64,000 bases of DNA from positions 155,569,345 through 155,633,344 of the forward strand of contig JALGPY010000002.1 of assembly GCA_023055425.1 (NCBI GenBank), read 5' to 3'. The notes beneath the pieces were generated by a model, which was given only the letters and a program-made list of their open reading frames with translations, did no database searches and was not told the DNA's origin. Source of the DNA: Linanthus parryae (Eukaryota > Streptophyta > Magnoliopsida > Ericales > Polemoniaceae). A program made the position numbers and the translations under genes. Of this stretch, positions 1 to 11,346 are shown piece after piece (position 1 is the first letter of the stretch; each line of letters starts with the position of its first letter).

Positions 1-444
1 TCTCATTGTATCCAGTACACGCCTTTATAACTACCCAGTTACGGTGTAGCGTTTAACGCTACCAAGATCACAATGATCCACAACTAGAATATCTAGTGAC
101 TTCAAGTCTAAGGATGAAAATACCATTGCACCGCGAGAAGCGCTTGTGACTCAACATAACATGTATGTAGCCTTCTCGGAGATGGGTCAATCCAGTGCAA
201 CATTCCATAATGCACACCTATGTGTTGGATCGTGATATCTCCATATCAATCCAACCCCATACTAGTCTATAGATGATTGTCCCATTTAATCATTATACTT
301 GACTAGGGATATTTAAGATAAACAACACAATTGTAAATCCAAGGACTTCATTATATTAAATATCCAATAAATAATAAATGAATTTTTCTAGCCATATACA
401 AATTCATACTAAACTAGATTGCCTCTAGGGCATCTATTCCAACA
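1..444 (-). mobile_element. Copia LTR (family H1), antisense, truncated by window edge
   Basis: On the minus strand this segment begins at 444 with TGTTGGAATAG, a common start for plant Copia LTRs, and runs out of the window at position 1. It is therefore the first ~444 nt of an LTR. The same LTR sequence is found in the opposite orientation at 446-640, so the two LTR copies lie head to head with one base between them. By position it could be the 3' LTR of the H1 element whose pol remnant follows, but neither a polypurine tract nor the end of pol adjoins it, so the arrangement is secondary. Confidence 0.7.
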
Positions 445-445
445 A

Positions 446-1593
446 ATTGACCCATCTCCGAGAAGGCTACATACATGTTATGTAAAGTCACAAGTGCTTC
501 TCACGGTGACAACGGTATTGTCATCCTTAGACTAGAAGTCACTACATCATCTAGTTGTGGAATATTGTGTTTTGATAGCATCAAACGCTACACCGTGACT
601 GGTTAGTCATAAAGGAACATATCGGACGCAATAGGAAGCAAGCTTATATATCGTAGTGATGTAGATAGAATTTGTACCTCCCACATAACGGGAGAAAATA
701 TCCTAAGGCCACTCGAGGGATAGTGCTTATAGAATGTCTAGCCAGACTCAAATAAATCAGTATTGGATATTGATGTTATTTGCACGAATAAGGCTATTCC
801 CAGGATCGAGGAACTATGGATTGGATATATGAGTGTGACATGTATGTATCGTGTCTAATCTGGATATAAAGACAAAGGGATGAGACAATACTTGCACAAG
901 GTTTGTCAGATGACTTTTTCTATTAGTGGGGTAGTATGGATGTATTCCTAGAGACCGCTCCATATTAGTAAAATAGTTACTACCAACTAAGTTGAAACCT
1001 ATGGGGTCACACGCCATATGGATTGAACTAGACTTGGTAATTAATTAATTAGAATGATCAAATCGCAACAAATTGCCAACTTAGTAGGACTAATATGCAA
1101 GTTGGACTAATCCGAACTTGAGTAGGATTAGGAGAGGGCCTTTATGTAGTAAGAAGGAGTTGTTGGACTATACAAAGGATTCTCCTAGCTTACTTCCCTC
1201 CTAACTAATTCTCATAACATAATTTGAGTAGGAGAGAAGCAAGGAGAGAACAAGACAAAGAGGGCTGCCCGGCCCCCCTTGTCCGCCCCTACCCGTTGGC
1301 CAAAGAAGAGAGGTCGCCCCTCTCTTTTGGTCTCCGTTGCGTGATTTCTTCTTTCTCTTCCACCATTACTAGCTAGAACAAAGGACTTGGAGGATCTTGA
1401 TCTCAATCCTAGGTGTGGATAAACCGTAGAGACGTGACACTATTCGCGTTTGAAGTAATCAAAGGAGAAATAAAAGGTACTCATTATGAATCCTATACTA
1501 TCGTTATGAATTCTCTTCCTGTGATCCTTGGAGGGTATTGAATGGATAATTTTTTTTTTTATTCCGCTGCGTATCCATGATCAAAACCCTACA
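446..1593 (+). mobile_element. Copia LTR (family H1), sense, lacking its first ~250 nt
   Basis: The segment starts at a point equivalent to about LTR position 254 of the antisense copy (ATTGACCCATCTCC) and continues collinearly. It ends with a Copia-type LTR terminus (TTCCGCTGCGTATC near 1562, ending CCCTACA at 1593). GTGG at 1594-1597 looks like the first bases of a primer-binding site, after which the sequence switches abruptly to antisense pol coding DNA. An LTR end plus the start of the internal region therefore lies next to inverted reverse transcriptase sequence. Full LTR length inferred from the two copies is about 1.4 kb. Confidence 0.65.
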
Positions 1594-1597
1594 GTGG

Positions 1598-2178
1598 GAT
1601 CCGAATGGATTTGGTCATTGCAACTGCGGAAAAGTTTTCATCATAGTCAATACCATGAATCTGCGTGTACCCTTTTTCCACCAATCACCCCTTGTAGGAA
1701 ACTACATTTCCATCCATGTCGGTCTTCTTCTTAAAGACCCACTTTCACCCTATGTGCCGAGCCCCTTTGGGTGGTTCCACCAAAGTCCATACTTTGTTGG
1801 TATACATGGATTCCATTTCGGATCTCATGTCTTCAAGCCACTTCCTTGAATCTGGCCCTTTCAAGGCCTCTCCATAGGTAGTAGGATCATCGTCCATGAG
1901 TAGTACGTCACCGGGCTTAGTCATGAGAAGTCCATACCTCTCTGGCTCCTGACGTACCCTAGTCGACCTACGAAGTTCTTGGTTACTTGAACAGGTTGCT
2001 CCACAACAGTTTGTGGTTCCTGCTCATGCTCCATCGTAGGATTAGTGTTTTGTGGTTCTTGAATTTCTTCAAGTTCTACAGTCCTCCCACTGGCTTCTTT
2101 AGAGACAAACTCTCTTTGTATAAATACACTAGTTTGGGCAACAAACACATTGTTCTTGGTTGGATTGTAGAAATAATA
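1598..2178 (-). pseudogene. H1 Copia pol remnant: start of reverse transcriptase and the linker before it
   Basis: On the minus strand, 1850-1598 reads as the N-terminal part of a Copia reverse transcriptase (…DMDGNVVSYK…, then …GIDYDENFSAVAMTKSIRI), where family members continue into the catalytic core. Here coding is cut at 1597/1598 by the inverted LTR. Positions 2148-1921 encode the variable linker between integrase and RT. The palm domain with the YVDD box and RNase H are absent from the window, so this copy cannot encode a working polymerase. Frames shift several times. Confidence 0.7.
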
Positions 2179-3170
2179 TCATTTTGTTTCCTTAGGATAT
2201 CCCACTAACTTACACTTATCCGCCTTGGGTCCGAGCTTGTCTGTTTGTAAACGCTTTACATAGACATTGCAACCCAAAATCTTCATAAACGACACTATGA
2301 GACACCTCCCAGTCCATATCTCATATGGTGTATTCATGACCGATTTGGATGGAGCACATTTAATGGTAAAAGCTGCAGTCAATAGAGCATGTCCCCAAAA
2401 CGATATTGGAAGATTTTTTTGACACATAATAGATCGCACCATGTCCAACAAGGAGCGACTCCTCCTATTGGACACGTCATTCTGCTGTGGCATTTTGGGT
2501 GGCGTGAGTTGGGATACAATCTCACACTCTCTGAGATAATCATCAAAATCTTGACTCAAGTATTCTCCTCCACAATCCGATCGTAGAGTCTTAATACTCT
2601 TGCCAAGTTGCTTATCTACTTCATTCTTGAATTCTTTGAAAAATTCAAAGGATTCGGATTTGACCTTCATAAGGTATACAAACCCATATCTACTGAAGTC
2701 ATCAGTAAATGTAATGAAGTAAAGGTAACCACCTCTAGCTGCGTGGGAAACGGCCCACACACATCAGTATGTATGAGTGCCAATAGCTCACTAGTCCTCT
2801 CACCATTCTTATCGAAGGGGGAATTTGTCATTTTTCCTAATAAACAAGATTCACATGTCTCATAAGATTCATAATCAAATGAGTCTAGCAATCCATCCTT
2901 AGGGAGTATAGAGACACGTTTCTCGTTTATATGACATAAACGACATGGCCATAGATAAGTAGGATTTAAATCATTAGTTTTAATCCTATTGGTATTTACG
3001 TTATAGACGGAATAATTTAGATCAAGGATATATAATCCATTAGACAAGTGCGCAATGCAATAGTGCATACTATCAAAATAAATGGAGCAACATTTGTCCT
3101 TTATTGAAATAGTAAAACATTTCTCGTCCAAACAAGAAATAGAAATAATGTTTCTACTCATAGCAGACAC
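2179..3170 (-). pseudogene. H1 Copia pol remnant: GAG-pre-integrase and integrase core
   Basis: The minus strand holds the pre-integrase zinc-finger region (LWPCRLCHINEKR, then CESCLLGKM near 2830-2860) followed by the retroviral-type integrase core (FITFTDDFSRYGFVYLMK, TLRSDCGGEYLSQ, PQQNDVSNRRSRSLLDMVRS, SFWGHALLTAAF). These are the Copia DDE integrase blocks. Normal members have GVSERRNRTLLDMVR at the third block; here the glutamate of that DDE site reads as asparagine, and a frameshift separates pre-integrase from integrase near 2670-2760. The fragment is decayed and its frame is not continuous with the RT piece. H1 is otherwise not assigned to a Copia lineage. Confidence 0.8.
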
Positions 3171-3189
3171 ATAATAGCAATTGTCATTC

Positions 3190-3538
3190 TAAAATAAGTC
3201 CCGAAGGCAAAGATATCTCATAGACCTGTGGCTAACGCATCAACTCTTGCTTCACTCCCAACGCACAAGTCTATCTCCCCTTTAGCGATTACTCTACTTC
3301 TCTTTAGATCATGCACATTTCGACAAATATGAGATCCACATCCAGTATCCAATACCCATGAAGAGATAGATGAATTGACATCGATAAAAAAACTGGTAGT
3401 GGTGGAATCAGTGTTCCAGGCCTTTTATCCTCCTGATACTTGGGGAAGATCCTTTTCCAGTGACTCGACTGACTACAGTAGTGACATTCACCCTTAGTCA
3501 CGCCTCCACCACGCTTTCAAGAAGCATTCTTGGATTTT
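3190..3538 (-). pseudogene. H1 Copia remnant: gag zinc knuckle and protease start
   Basis: Reading minus, 3501-3440 encodes a degenerate CCHC zinc knuckle (CHYCSQSSHWKR, final Cys lost) at the end of gag. About 3350-3320, in another frame, encodes LDTGCGSHIC, the Copia aspartic protease active site (D-T-G). The coding region is broken at 3543/3544 by Sirevirus-like element A; the rest of H1 gag resumes at 14946 beyond A. The 5-bp sequence GTAAC at 3539-3543 is the left target-site duplication of A. Confidence 0.7.
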
Positions 3539-3543
3539 GTAAC

Positions 3544-4814
3544 TGAAAGTGTGAGTGTGCAGGTGTTAATGCAACTAAGATACTATAGAAGGGGGTGGGG
3601 GTTGAATAGAGTATGCCAACTTTTGAAAACAGTGAAGTTCAATTCCTTGAAACAAGTTCAAGCCCTTGGAAGAAATGATGTTTGTATAAAGCAAGTAAGC
3701 CTTTTTCAAGGCCTTGAAAACAATTTCAAACCCTTGAAAAACAAACAGTTGTGTGTGCTGCAAATCCTATGAAAAAGAATGAACTATAACTGCAAGAGAC
3801 AAGTGATTTATAGAGTTCAGTCCACTTGGACCTACGTCTCTACCTCATGGATTAGATCCATGCAGGATTTTAAACACAATTCTTATTAATCAAAATCTAA
3901 GCCCTAGAACTCAATCACAGAGAGTCCCCTTACTCTGTTACAGCTTATGGTTTTCCCTAACCTGTATAGTACCTGCTCTAGCTAACTGATTAAATAAGAA
4001 TTATCTATTGTTCACTTTGAAAAATCCTTGAGAATGGATATAGAAATAATACAGAAATGATCTACCAATGGAGTACAATACAATAGAACACTTAGAGTGT
4101 AGAAAATGCAGTGTGGCATGCAATGATCTTCTGTGAATGAATTGGAAGAATGATGAACTTCTTTGATGCTTGTCAATCCATAACTCTTTCTCTCTTTTTT
4201 TCTCGCTGAGTGTTGTGTCAAGTTGCTTCAGAATTGAGCTCTATTAAACTTCAAACAGCTCTGCAAATCTTCCCAGATTTTCAGCAACAAACTTCCTATT
4301 TTGTAGGCAAAAGAGTTTGACTTCTTTGAAATCTTCTCCAACGGTTGGATGATCACAATCTTCATATATTTTCTTGTGATCTTTCATTTAAACACCTTGA
4401 GAAGCTGTCATCCAAGTCTGATTGATCACAGGATCAAAGTGTTCACCTATTTCCAAATCTGCATAAGTGCAGTTTAGGAAATAACCCTGCAAAATTTGGA
4501 AATAACATTTCCTGCAATATCAATGTCAAATAGATGATATTCTATGTTCACAAGTGTTAGAATAATTTGTCTTTCATCATCTAATAACAGTGAATCAAAC
4601 ATATGAAAGATAGAGAGGGAATCAACTCAGAGAGCTTGCAGAAAACTCCCCCTGAGAATGTTCACACAGGTTAAACAGTTTCAAGGCTTTGAATCCAGTT
4701 TTAAGGCCTTGAAAAATAGCTCAAGCCTCTGGGAACTGATTCAAGGCTTTGAAAGCTGGTTCAAGGCCTTGAAATAGCTGAAATATTCCAAGCCTTGCAC
4801 AACCTGATCTTACA
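3544..4814 (-). repeat. Element A 3' LTR (1271 bp)
   Basis: Begins TGAAAGTGTGAG at 3544 and ends TTACA at 4814, right beside a polypurine tract. It is the undamaged LTR of A. Its layout (GGGGGT-run near 3590, TTGAATAGAGTATG, then a block around 3800-3960 with CCCTAGA and ACAGCTTATGG) matches the LTR of element B in the same order, showing the two elements are related. It carries several copies of the palindrome TCAAGGCCTTGA and one-base variants (3706, 4681, 4701, 4741, 4761). Confidence 0.85.
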
Positions 4815-4829
4815 ATCTCCCCCTTGATG
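4815..4829 (-). promoter_or_regulatory. Polypurine tract of element A
   Basis: On the minus strand this reads CATCAAGGGGGAGAT immediately before the 3' LTR, the expected primer site for plus-strand DNA synthesis. The same sequence sits at 22488-22502 in element B. Additional purine runs lie at about 5010 (TTCTCCCC on plus) and 7880 (GCTCCCCCT on plus); multiple polypurine tracts are a known Sirevirus trait. Confidence 0.8.
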
Positions 4830-5426
4830 AAAGACAAAACCAAATATTGTTTGATCCTTAGTCTCTGCAAAAAATACAGGTTAGTTCACAATTTATAATA
4901 ACATAGTAATTCCAAAAAAATCCAACTTATTCAAATTACCAACAGAAAGAAAACAGTTCAGAAAATAGCAAATAACACCTAAGAGTAAAAACTAAATCCT
5001 ATAATTTTCTCCCCATTTTTGACTTTCATCAAAAAGATAGAAGATGTTGGATCAAGTGTCTGGAAAATTTTGAAAACTTAAAGAAAAACTTTTAGAAGAG
5101 AGAATGGGGAAGAAAGAGTAGGCATGATTAAGGGGTTGGATCTTCATCTCCATCTTGATCTCCTTCCTCTTTCTCACTGTCTTCTGCATCTGTCTTGTCC
5201 TGCACTTCCTGTTCCTCTTCATTCTCACCATCAACAGTTACTTCTTTAGTCTTGTCCTTTGTAGCAGCCATTGGAGATTTCTTTTTCTTCTTCAAGGTAA
5301 TCAGCAGATCATCTGAGTCAGGGCTATTGACTTCATCGCCTTCTTGCGAAGCTTGTTTTGCCACCTGCTTTCCTTTATCTGAGACTGGAGCAACTTCTTC
5401 TTAGTTTGGATGTTCACTAGGAAAAT

Positions 5427-7310
5427 TGACGCGATTTACTAGTGCGTTTAAACGCAAGCGCACGGTCAAGTAATATAGGGGTGGTATTTCAACCCCGAGT
5501 TATCGATCCCACGAGGACAGACTTGAGATTATTTAATTAGTTATTTAGTTTAGAATACGGTACCAGAGGAAAGATTTGATTGATTTAAGAATTGAAATAA
5601 CAACTAATATAATATTTTTATATTTTTATATTTTTTTGTTTAAGAAATAAATATATAGAGAAACTAGGCAATCTCTAGATCACCTAGGGCTGTAGACGAA
5701 TTCTGGTTCAGCTATGTAACACGTTAATCCTATTCTAGTTCAGCCGGGTAATAGGCTATGACAATATCCTCTCGGTCTCATGTCATTTTGCGTCTCGGTT
5801 AACTACAATCTCCTCTCGGTCTCATGTTGTCTACCGATCCATTCTAGCAGGTCATCTACTGGTACGATAACGGGTCATGCCGGTCCACCGTTTCACGAAA
5901 CAGCTGAATAATCCTACCGAATCTACCCACACTAGCCAATCCTAACACGTCTCTTCTCAGTCTCATTGATACGGGATTGATGTTCAAGTCTCATCCTAGT
6001 TAGTTAGAATCACTATCGTGCATTCGCTAACTAAGCAGTGTTTCCGGTTAGCTACTCCATTAACACTGAGTATTAAGCACAGTACATGAACAATTGAATT
6101 AAAATCTTGCTAACTTTAAGCATGAATCAACTATTGAACAAACCCTAGTTCTTGAACCCTACTTTTATCTCCTAATCATGTCACTCAATTAGGATTACTA
6201 ACATAAAAAAGAAACTAGAATTGATTCAAAAGAAGAAATCAAGAAATCATGAAGCAAAGATCAAATCCGAAAAAATATAATCGTTTAATGAACCCTAGGC
6301 TCTCAAAGAGACGCCTTGAAAAACGTCTAGCTAATAATAATCCACCAAACACAACTTACAAGTTTCTCCATACAAAGATTGAGAAAGATGAAGAAGAAAT
6401 CAAAATCCTAACTCTCAAATGGTGGATTTTGTGTTCTCTTCGTCCTCGTCTTCTTCCTTGTCGTCCTCCCTTTGTTTCCTGCTCCAAATATGCGTGAATA
6501 ATACCACAAGATTGTCCCTCTATGTTAGAATAGGTCTGGAGTCTTCAAAATTTAAAAAAATAGCAAAACAGCCCCAAAAATCCGTTCTGGCCCTCTCTGT
6601 TCATGCGAACAAACGACTGTTCGTGCGAACAGCGTTTTGTTCCTTGTTCGTGCGAACAACTTCCTGTTCGTGCGAACAAACTTTTACTCTCTGTTCACAC
6701 GAACAAATTTCTTGTTCGTACAATTTAACAGCCTCTTTTTCACCCTTTTTTTCCGTCTTCAAATTTTTCTAAGGCATTTTGTTCGTGCGAACAAAAGTTT
6801 GTTCGCACGAACACCCCTGGGGATTTTCTCAGATTTGCATCCTCTTTGACGGAACATATATTTCTCGTCCAATCTCCGTTTTAGCTCCGTGACCTATCGT
6901 TGGAAAGATCTTTGAGTCTACTTTAATTTTCCACTGGTCTCACTCCAAAATTTATTGTATAACTCGAGATACTATCAAAATAGTGGAGATTGGTCACTTT
7001 TGCTCCTCCGACTTTGCTTCTCTGGCTTCCTCTTGAGTTTGCTTTGTTTCCGAAGTTCGTTTCATGCCTCCTAGCAATCGTTTAGCATCCGTTACTGTCA
7101 AGAAAACATGAAAAACCATACCAAGCGATTACATTTGACAAATAACATCGAAATGTGCATCCATACGCCCGGATTAACAATAAAGTGCTAGAAACTCAAC
7201 TTTCTACGTTTTCTCAACATTCATAGTGTAAAACTCATATTTCAATATGGGAATCACGCAAAACAATATAAAATATGCAAGAAATATAATTCTAATAGAG
7301 AGTTATCACA
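5427..7310 (-). mobile_element. Athila/Tat-like Gypsy solo LTR (about 1.88 kb)
   Basis: On the minus strand the unit begins TGTGATAACTC at 7310 and ends …GCAC TAGTAAATCGCGTCA at 5427. This terminus usually precedes the tRNA-Asp-type primer site in Athila/Tat-like Gypsy elements, but here it passes straight into the envelope-like coding sequence of A, so no internal region is present. I could not find a matching 5-bp duplication (AAAAT left, GATCT right), so the edges may have been trimmed. Inside are repeated CTCTCGGTCTCATGT phrases (5771-5830) and a striking palindrome array at 6598-6813. Confidence 0.6.
6598..6813. repeat. Array of near-palindromes TGTTCGTGCGAACA
   Basis: Eight copies of a 14-nt near-palindrome (TGTTCGTGCGAACA and variants) start at 6598, 6618, 6645, 6665, 6692, 6713 (half copy), 6780 and 6800. 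Successive start-to-start distances are 20, 27, 20, 27, 21, 67 and 20 bases, so the first part is a 47-bp dimeric repeat. Each copy has arms TGTTCG/CGAACA that can pair. It lies in the body of the Athila-like LTR. Confidence 0.85.
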
Positions 7311-7885
7311 GATCTTTGTCAGAGTCTCCTTTCTTTGGACCTTCATCCTCTGCTGCTTTTCTTTTCTTCTCTGAAACAGGTTCCGATCTTCCAGCCATCT
7401 TGATTCTGTCTGAGGCTCTCCTTATGCGCATTAGGGATTGGGAGAAGAATATAGAGAGATGGAATGATACAGAGTGAAGGAGAAGAGAAGAAGATAAATT
7501 TTGAAAGAGTTTGAGTTTCAAAAGGAAACTAGTATCTCTCTGATCTCAAAAGATTTGCAATAATCAGAGAGAATTCAAATCTTTTATGCCCTTGGAAAAT
7601 AAATATTAAAATACTATATTTGGCTAAGAAGAATTTCTGAAAAAGATAGGGGCTATATTAGGCAAATATCTACAGAGATATCACCCAACACAGAAAGATC
7701 AATATTTATTGACTATCGGTGTAGCAGACATATTTTCAAGGCTTTGAAAAGGTTTTCAAGGTCTTGAAAAACTATAACACTGAAACAGATAAAGATCAAG
7801 GCCTTGAAATGATTTTCAAGGCTTTGAAAATCAGTTCAAAACTTTGAAAATACATACAGCTCACCTTGCTTACCTGATGCTCCCC

Positions 7886-9783
7886 CTAAACCAATGCATC
7901 TTTATTTAGCATTCCCAATTCCAATCTCAGAGCTGAGAATATTTCATCTGCTAATGGTTTAGTGAAGATATCTGCAATTTGCATATTAGTAGCAACAAAT
8001 TCAAGAACAATATCACCTTTCTCAGCATGATCTCTGATGAAATGGTGTCTGACTTCAATGTGCTTGGTTCTTGAATGTTGCACTGGATTCTTAGTAATTG
8101 AAATTGAACTAGTGTTATCACACTTAATAGGTATGCTCCTGAAATCAAATCCAAGATGTCTTAGCTGTTGAGCAATCCATAGTACTTGTGAGCAACATGC
8201 TCCTGCAGCTATATATTCAGCTTCAGCTGTTGCTAGAGAAACTGAATTATGTTTCTTGGAATGCCAACTGATCAAAGATGATCCAATAAATTGGCAAGTT
8301 CGTGAAGTGCTTTTCCTATCAACTTTGTAACCTGCAAATCACCGTCTCAAAATCCATGCAATAAGAAGTTAGAATGTCTTGGATACCAAAGCCCTAAGTC
8401 TTTGGTACCATTGAGATATCTGAATATTGTCTTCACAGCAGTCAAGTGTGATTCTTTTGGATCAGCTTGAATTCTAGCACACATATATACACTAAACATA
8501 ATATCTGGTCTGATTGCTGTGACATAGAGTAATGATCCAATCATACCTCTATACTCTTTCACATTGACACTCTTACCAGATTCATCCTTATCTAAGGATA
8601 GTGTAGAGCTCATAGGAGTCTTGGCTTCCTTACATTGAGCCATGCTATATTTGCTTAATAAGTCTCTTGTGTACTTGCTTTGATGCAGAAAGATGCCCTT
8701 CTTCGATTGATGTATATGAAGTCTTAGGAAAAAATTCAGCTTTCCCATCATGTTCATTTCAAATTCCCTCCTCATAAGACTTGAGAACTCTTTGCACAAT
8801 TGATCATTAGTAGCTCCAAACAAGATATCATCAACATATATCTGAACTACAAGCAAGTATTTCTCATGAGTCTTTATGAAAAGAGTCCTGTCTACTAAAA
8901 CTCTTTTAAATTCATTTTCAAGCAAAAACTTTGACAGTCTTTCATACCAATCTCTTGGAGCTTGTTTCAAACCATAGAGAGCTTTGTCAAGTTTGAAAAC
9001 ATGATTTGGAAAATTTTCATTTTCAAAACCAGGTGGTTGTGCAACATAAACTTCTTCTTGTAAGTATCCATTCAAGAAAGCACACTTTACATCCATTTGA
9101 AAAAGTTTCATGTTCTTGTGAGATGAAAATGCAAGCAAAATCCTAATTGCTTCTAACCTGGCAACTGGAGCAATAGTTTCCTCATAATCAATACCTTCTT
9201 CTTGGTTGTAACCTTGAGAAACTAACCTTGCTTTGTTTCTGATCACTTTGCCACTTTCATCCAACTTATTTCTGAACACCCACCTGGTACCAATGACAGA
9301 CTGGTTTGTAGGTGGAGGAACAAGGTTTGGAACCAGGTTCCAAACCTTGTTCCTTTCAAACTCATTGAGTTCACTTTGCATAGCAATGATCCAGTCTGCT
9401 TCTTGTAATGCTTCTTTCACATTTTTTGGTTCTACAAGAGAGATAAAAACATTAAAAGCACATAAGTTCTTCAACTGTGATCTAGTTTGTGTAACAGTGG
9501 TTAGATCTGAGATGATATTATCAACTGGATGAGATGAGAGATATTTGAATATCTTTCTTGGAGACCATATTTCAGGTTCTCCATAGATCTTCTCTGGTCT
9601 TGAAGTAGTGGCTCTGTCACTTGTATCCTTCTGATCATCTTTTTCAAGGCTTTGAGGCTTATTTTTAAGGCCTTGAGCACCATTTTCAAGGTCTTGAAAA
9701 TGTCTTCTGTTTTCTTCTGAGCCTTTCTTGAATCCTAGTGGATTCTCAGTCTCTTCCTCTGATTCATGCTTGTTCAAATTCAT
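7886..9783 (-). pseudogene. Element A pol: reverse transcriptase and RNase H
   Basis: Minus-strand coding from 9783 to 8347 gives the linker and full Copia reverse transcriptase: WIIAMQSELNEFERNKVWNLV, RWVFRNKLDESG, ARLVSQGYNQEEGIDYEET, MDVKCAFLNGYLQEEVYV, LYGLKQAPRDWYERL, and the catalytic YVDDILFGATND near 8830. A stop follows HGF at 8347. From 8275 to 7886 the RNase H domain resumes (WHSKKHNSVSLATAEAEYIAAG, IKCDNTSSISITKNPVQHSRTKHIEVRHHFIRD, ADIFTKPLADE) and ends NKDALV. The linker contains FQDLE, AQGLK and QSLE encoded by the TCAAGGCCTTGA-type repeats. The ORF is close to complete but interrupted at least once. Confidence 0.88.
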
Positions 9784-11103
9784 GTCTGCAAAACTTTAAC
9801 TCAAAGAACCATCATAGCTTTCATCAAAAATAACATGAATGCTCTCTTCAACCAGTTTGGTTCTTTTATTGTAAACTCTATAAGCTTTGCTATTCATAGA
9901 GTAACCAAGAAATATACCTTCATCATTTCTTGCATCAAACTTACCAAGATTGTCTTTTCCATTGTTGTGGATAACACAAGTACATCCAAAGGGTCTGAAC
10001 TATGAAATATTTGGCTTCCTCCCTTTGAATAGTTCATAGGGGGTCTTCTTCAGAATAGGTCTGATCAAGCACCTGTTCAAAATATAGTTTGTTGTATTCA
10101 CAGCTTCTGCCCAATAATGTTTTGGCAGCTTGTTCTCAAGAAGCATTGTCCTTGACATATCTTCAAGAGTCATGTTCTTTCTTTCAACAACACCATTCTG
10201 TTGAGGAGTTCTTGGAGCAGAAAAGTTGTGAGTAATACCATGCTTATCACAGAACAATTTAAATTCTAATTGATCAAATTCTCTACCATGATCACTTCTA
10301 ATTGAAGCTACAGGTAGGTTTTTCATATTTTGAAGTTCTCTGCAAAGCTTTGAAAATTCAGAGAGTGCTTCAGATTTTTCTTTGAAAAACATAACCCAAG
10401 TATATCTAGAAAAATCATCTACAACAACTAGCATATACCTTTTATCTTTTGTAGTAGGAGTTCTCATAGGACCACATAGATCCATATGAAGCAGTTCAAT
10501 GGGTCTAGTTGTACTTACAAACTTCTTTGGCTTGAAGGAGCTTATGGTCTATTTACCTTGAGCACAAGCTTTGCACATTTCATCTTCTTTGAACTTAATG
10601 GATGGCAATCCTCTTACCAAGTCTTTGGAAATCAACTTGTTCAAAGTGTGCAAACTAATATGACCATGCTTCATGTGCCAAAGCTTTGAATCCTCTTTCA
10701 AGGCCTTGAGACATTTCAAACTTTTACCTGCAACTTTGTTAGTTTGAAAAGTATAAAACATTATTTGATCTAAAGGTCGTGAGAATGCAATCTCCTGATT
10801 TCTCATTTTGCACCACACACTTCTCTTTATCAAAGATAACTTTGTTGCCATTGTCACAAAGCTGAGATACACTGACCAAGTTAAATTTCAAACCTGCAAC
10901 TAAATACACATCAGAAATAGAGTTTTCAGAATTTGTACCAACTTTACCAATACCAAGATGCATTTTCCTTTGTCACCAAGTGTAATTGAACCTTCATATT
11001 TCTCTTTCAATTCTGAGAATAGAGATCTCTTTCCACTCACGTGTCTTGAGCAACCACTGTCCATAAACCACTTCTGTTCTTTGATGTTGGTGACAACCTG
11101 CAA
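9784..11103 (-). pseudogene. Element A pol: protease, GAG-pre-integrase, integrase
   Basis: From 11103 the minus strand encodes the protease start (WFMDSGCSRHVSGKRSLF, active-site D-S-G), then …FNLVSVSQLCDNG…VVQNEKSGDCILT, the pre-integrase block LWHMKHGHISLHTLNKL…CKACAQGK (10660-10549), and the integrase core from 10485 (MDLCGPM, DDFSRYTWVMFFKEK, SIRSDHGREFD, PQQNGVVERKN) to about 10000. The D, D and E of the integrase site are present. Several frame breaks (near 10960, 10750, 10550 and 9800-10000) make it non-coding as a whole. The order PR-IN-RT-RH is that of Copia. Confidence 0.82.
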
Positions 11104-11346
11104 ACACCAACCACCGACTTACCCAGCTGTTAGACCAAGTGTGGAATTTTGATTCATATTCAGGATCAACCATGTTAGGTGGTCTAACCCCTTTAGGAAC
11201 CCAAATCTGCTTAACTTGTCATTTGAGTTGAAAAGGAAAGGTGTTCCTCATTATGTGAGGGTATCTTCTTTTGAAAGGACAAGTCATCTTAACATGATCA
11301 ATTTTACAGCAGTAATGACATTTAGGAGAAGTTTTGTTTCCATCTT

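Larger units (their letters stand above)
5128..7431 (-). pseudogene. Element A envelope-like ORF remnant, split by a solo LTR
   Basis: The N-terminal piece (7431-7311, starting MRIRRASDRIK, basic and Lys-rich) and the C-terminal piece (about 5427-5128, Lys-rich then very acidic, ending EDPTP) lie in the slot between pol and the 3' LTR where Sireviruses carry an envelope-like ORF. The Athila-like LTR 5427-7310 separates them. Compared with element B, the central ~300-residue globular part is missing, and an in-frame TAA lies near 5404. Function of envelope-like proteins in plant retrotransposons is unproven; this copy cannot make a normal product. Confidence 0.6.

Noticed and set aside
5128..5364. 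Acidic 78-codon ORF as an independent small nuclear protein
   Set aside because: It is the C-terminal tail of the envelope-like ORF of element A, matching that slot in B in position and composition.
6249..6849. Plus-strand ORFs with repeated LFVRTN as a repeat protein
   Set aside because: The repeats come from the TGTTCGTGCGAACA array inside a solo LTR; they lie in an untranslated repeat and have no conserved protein look.
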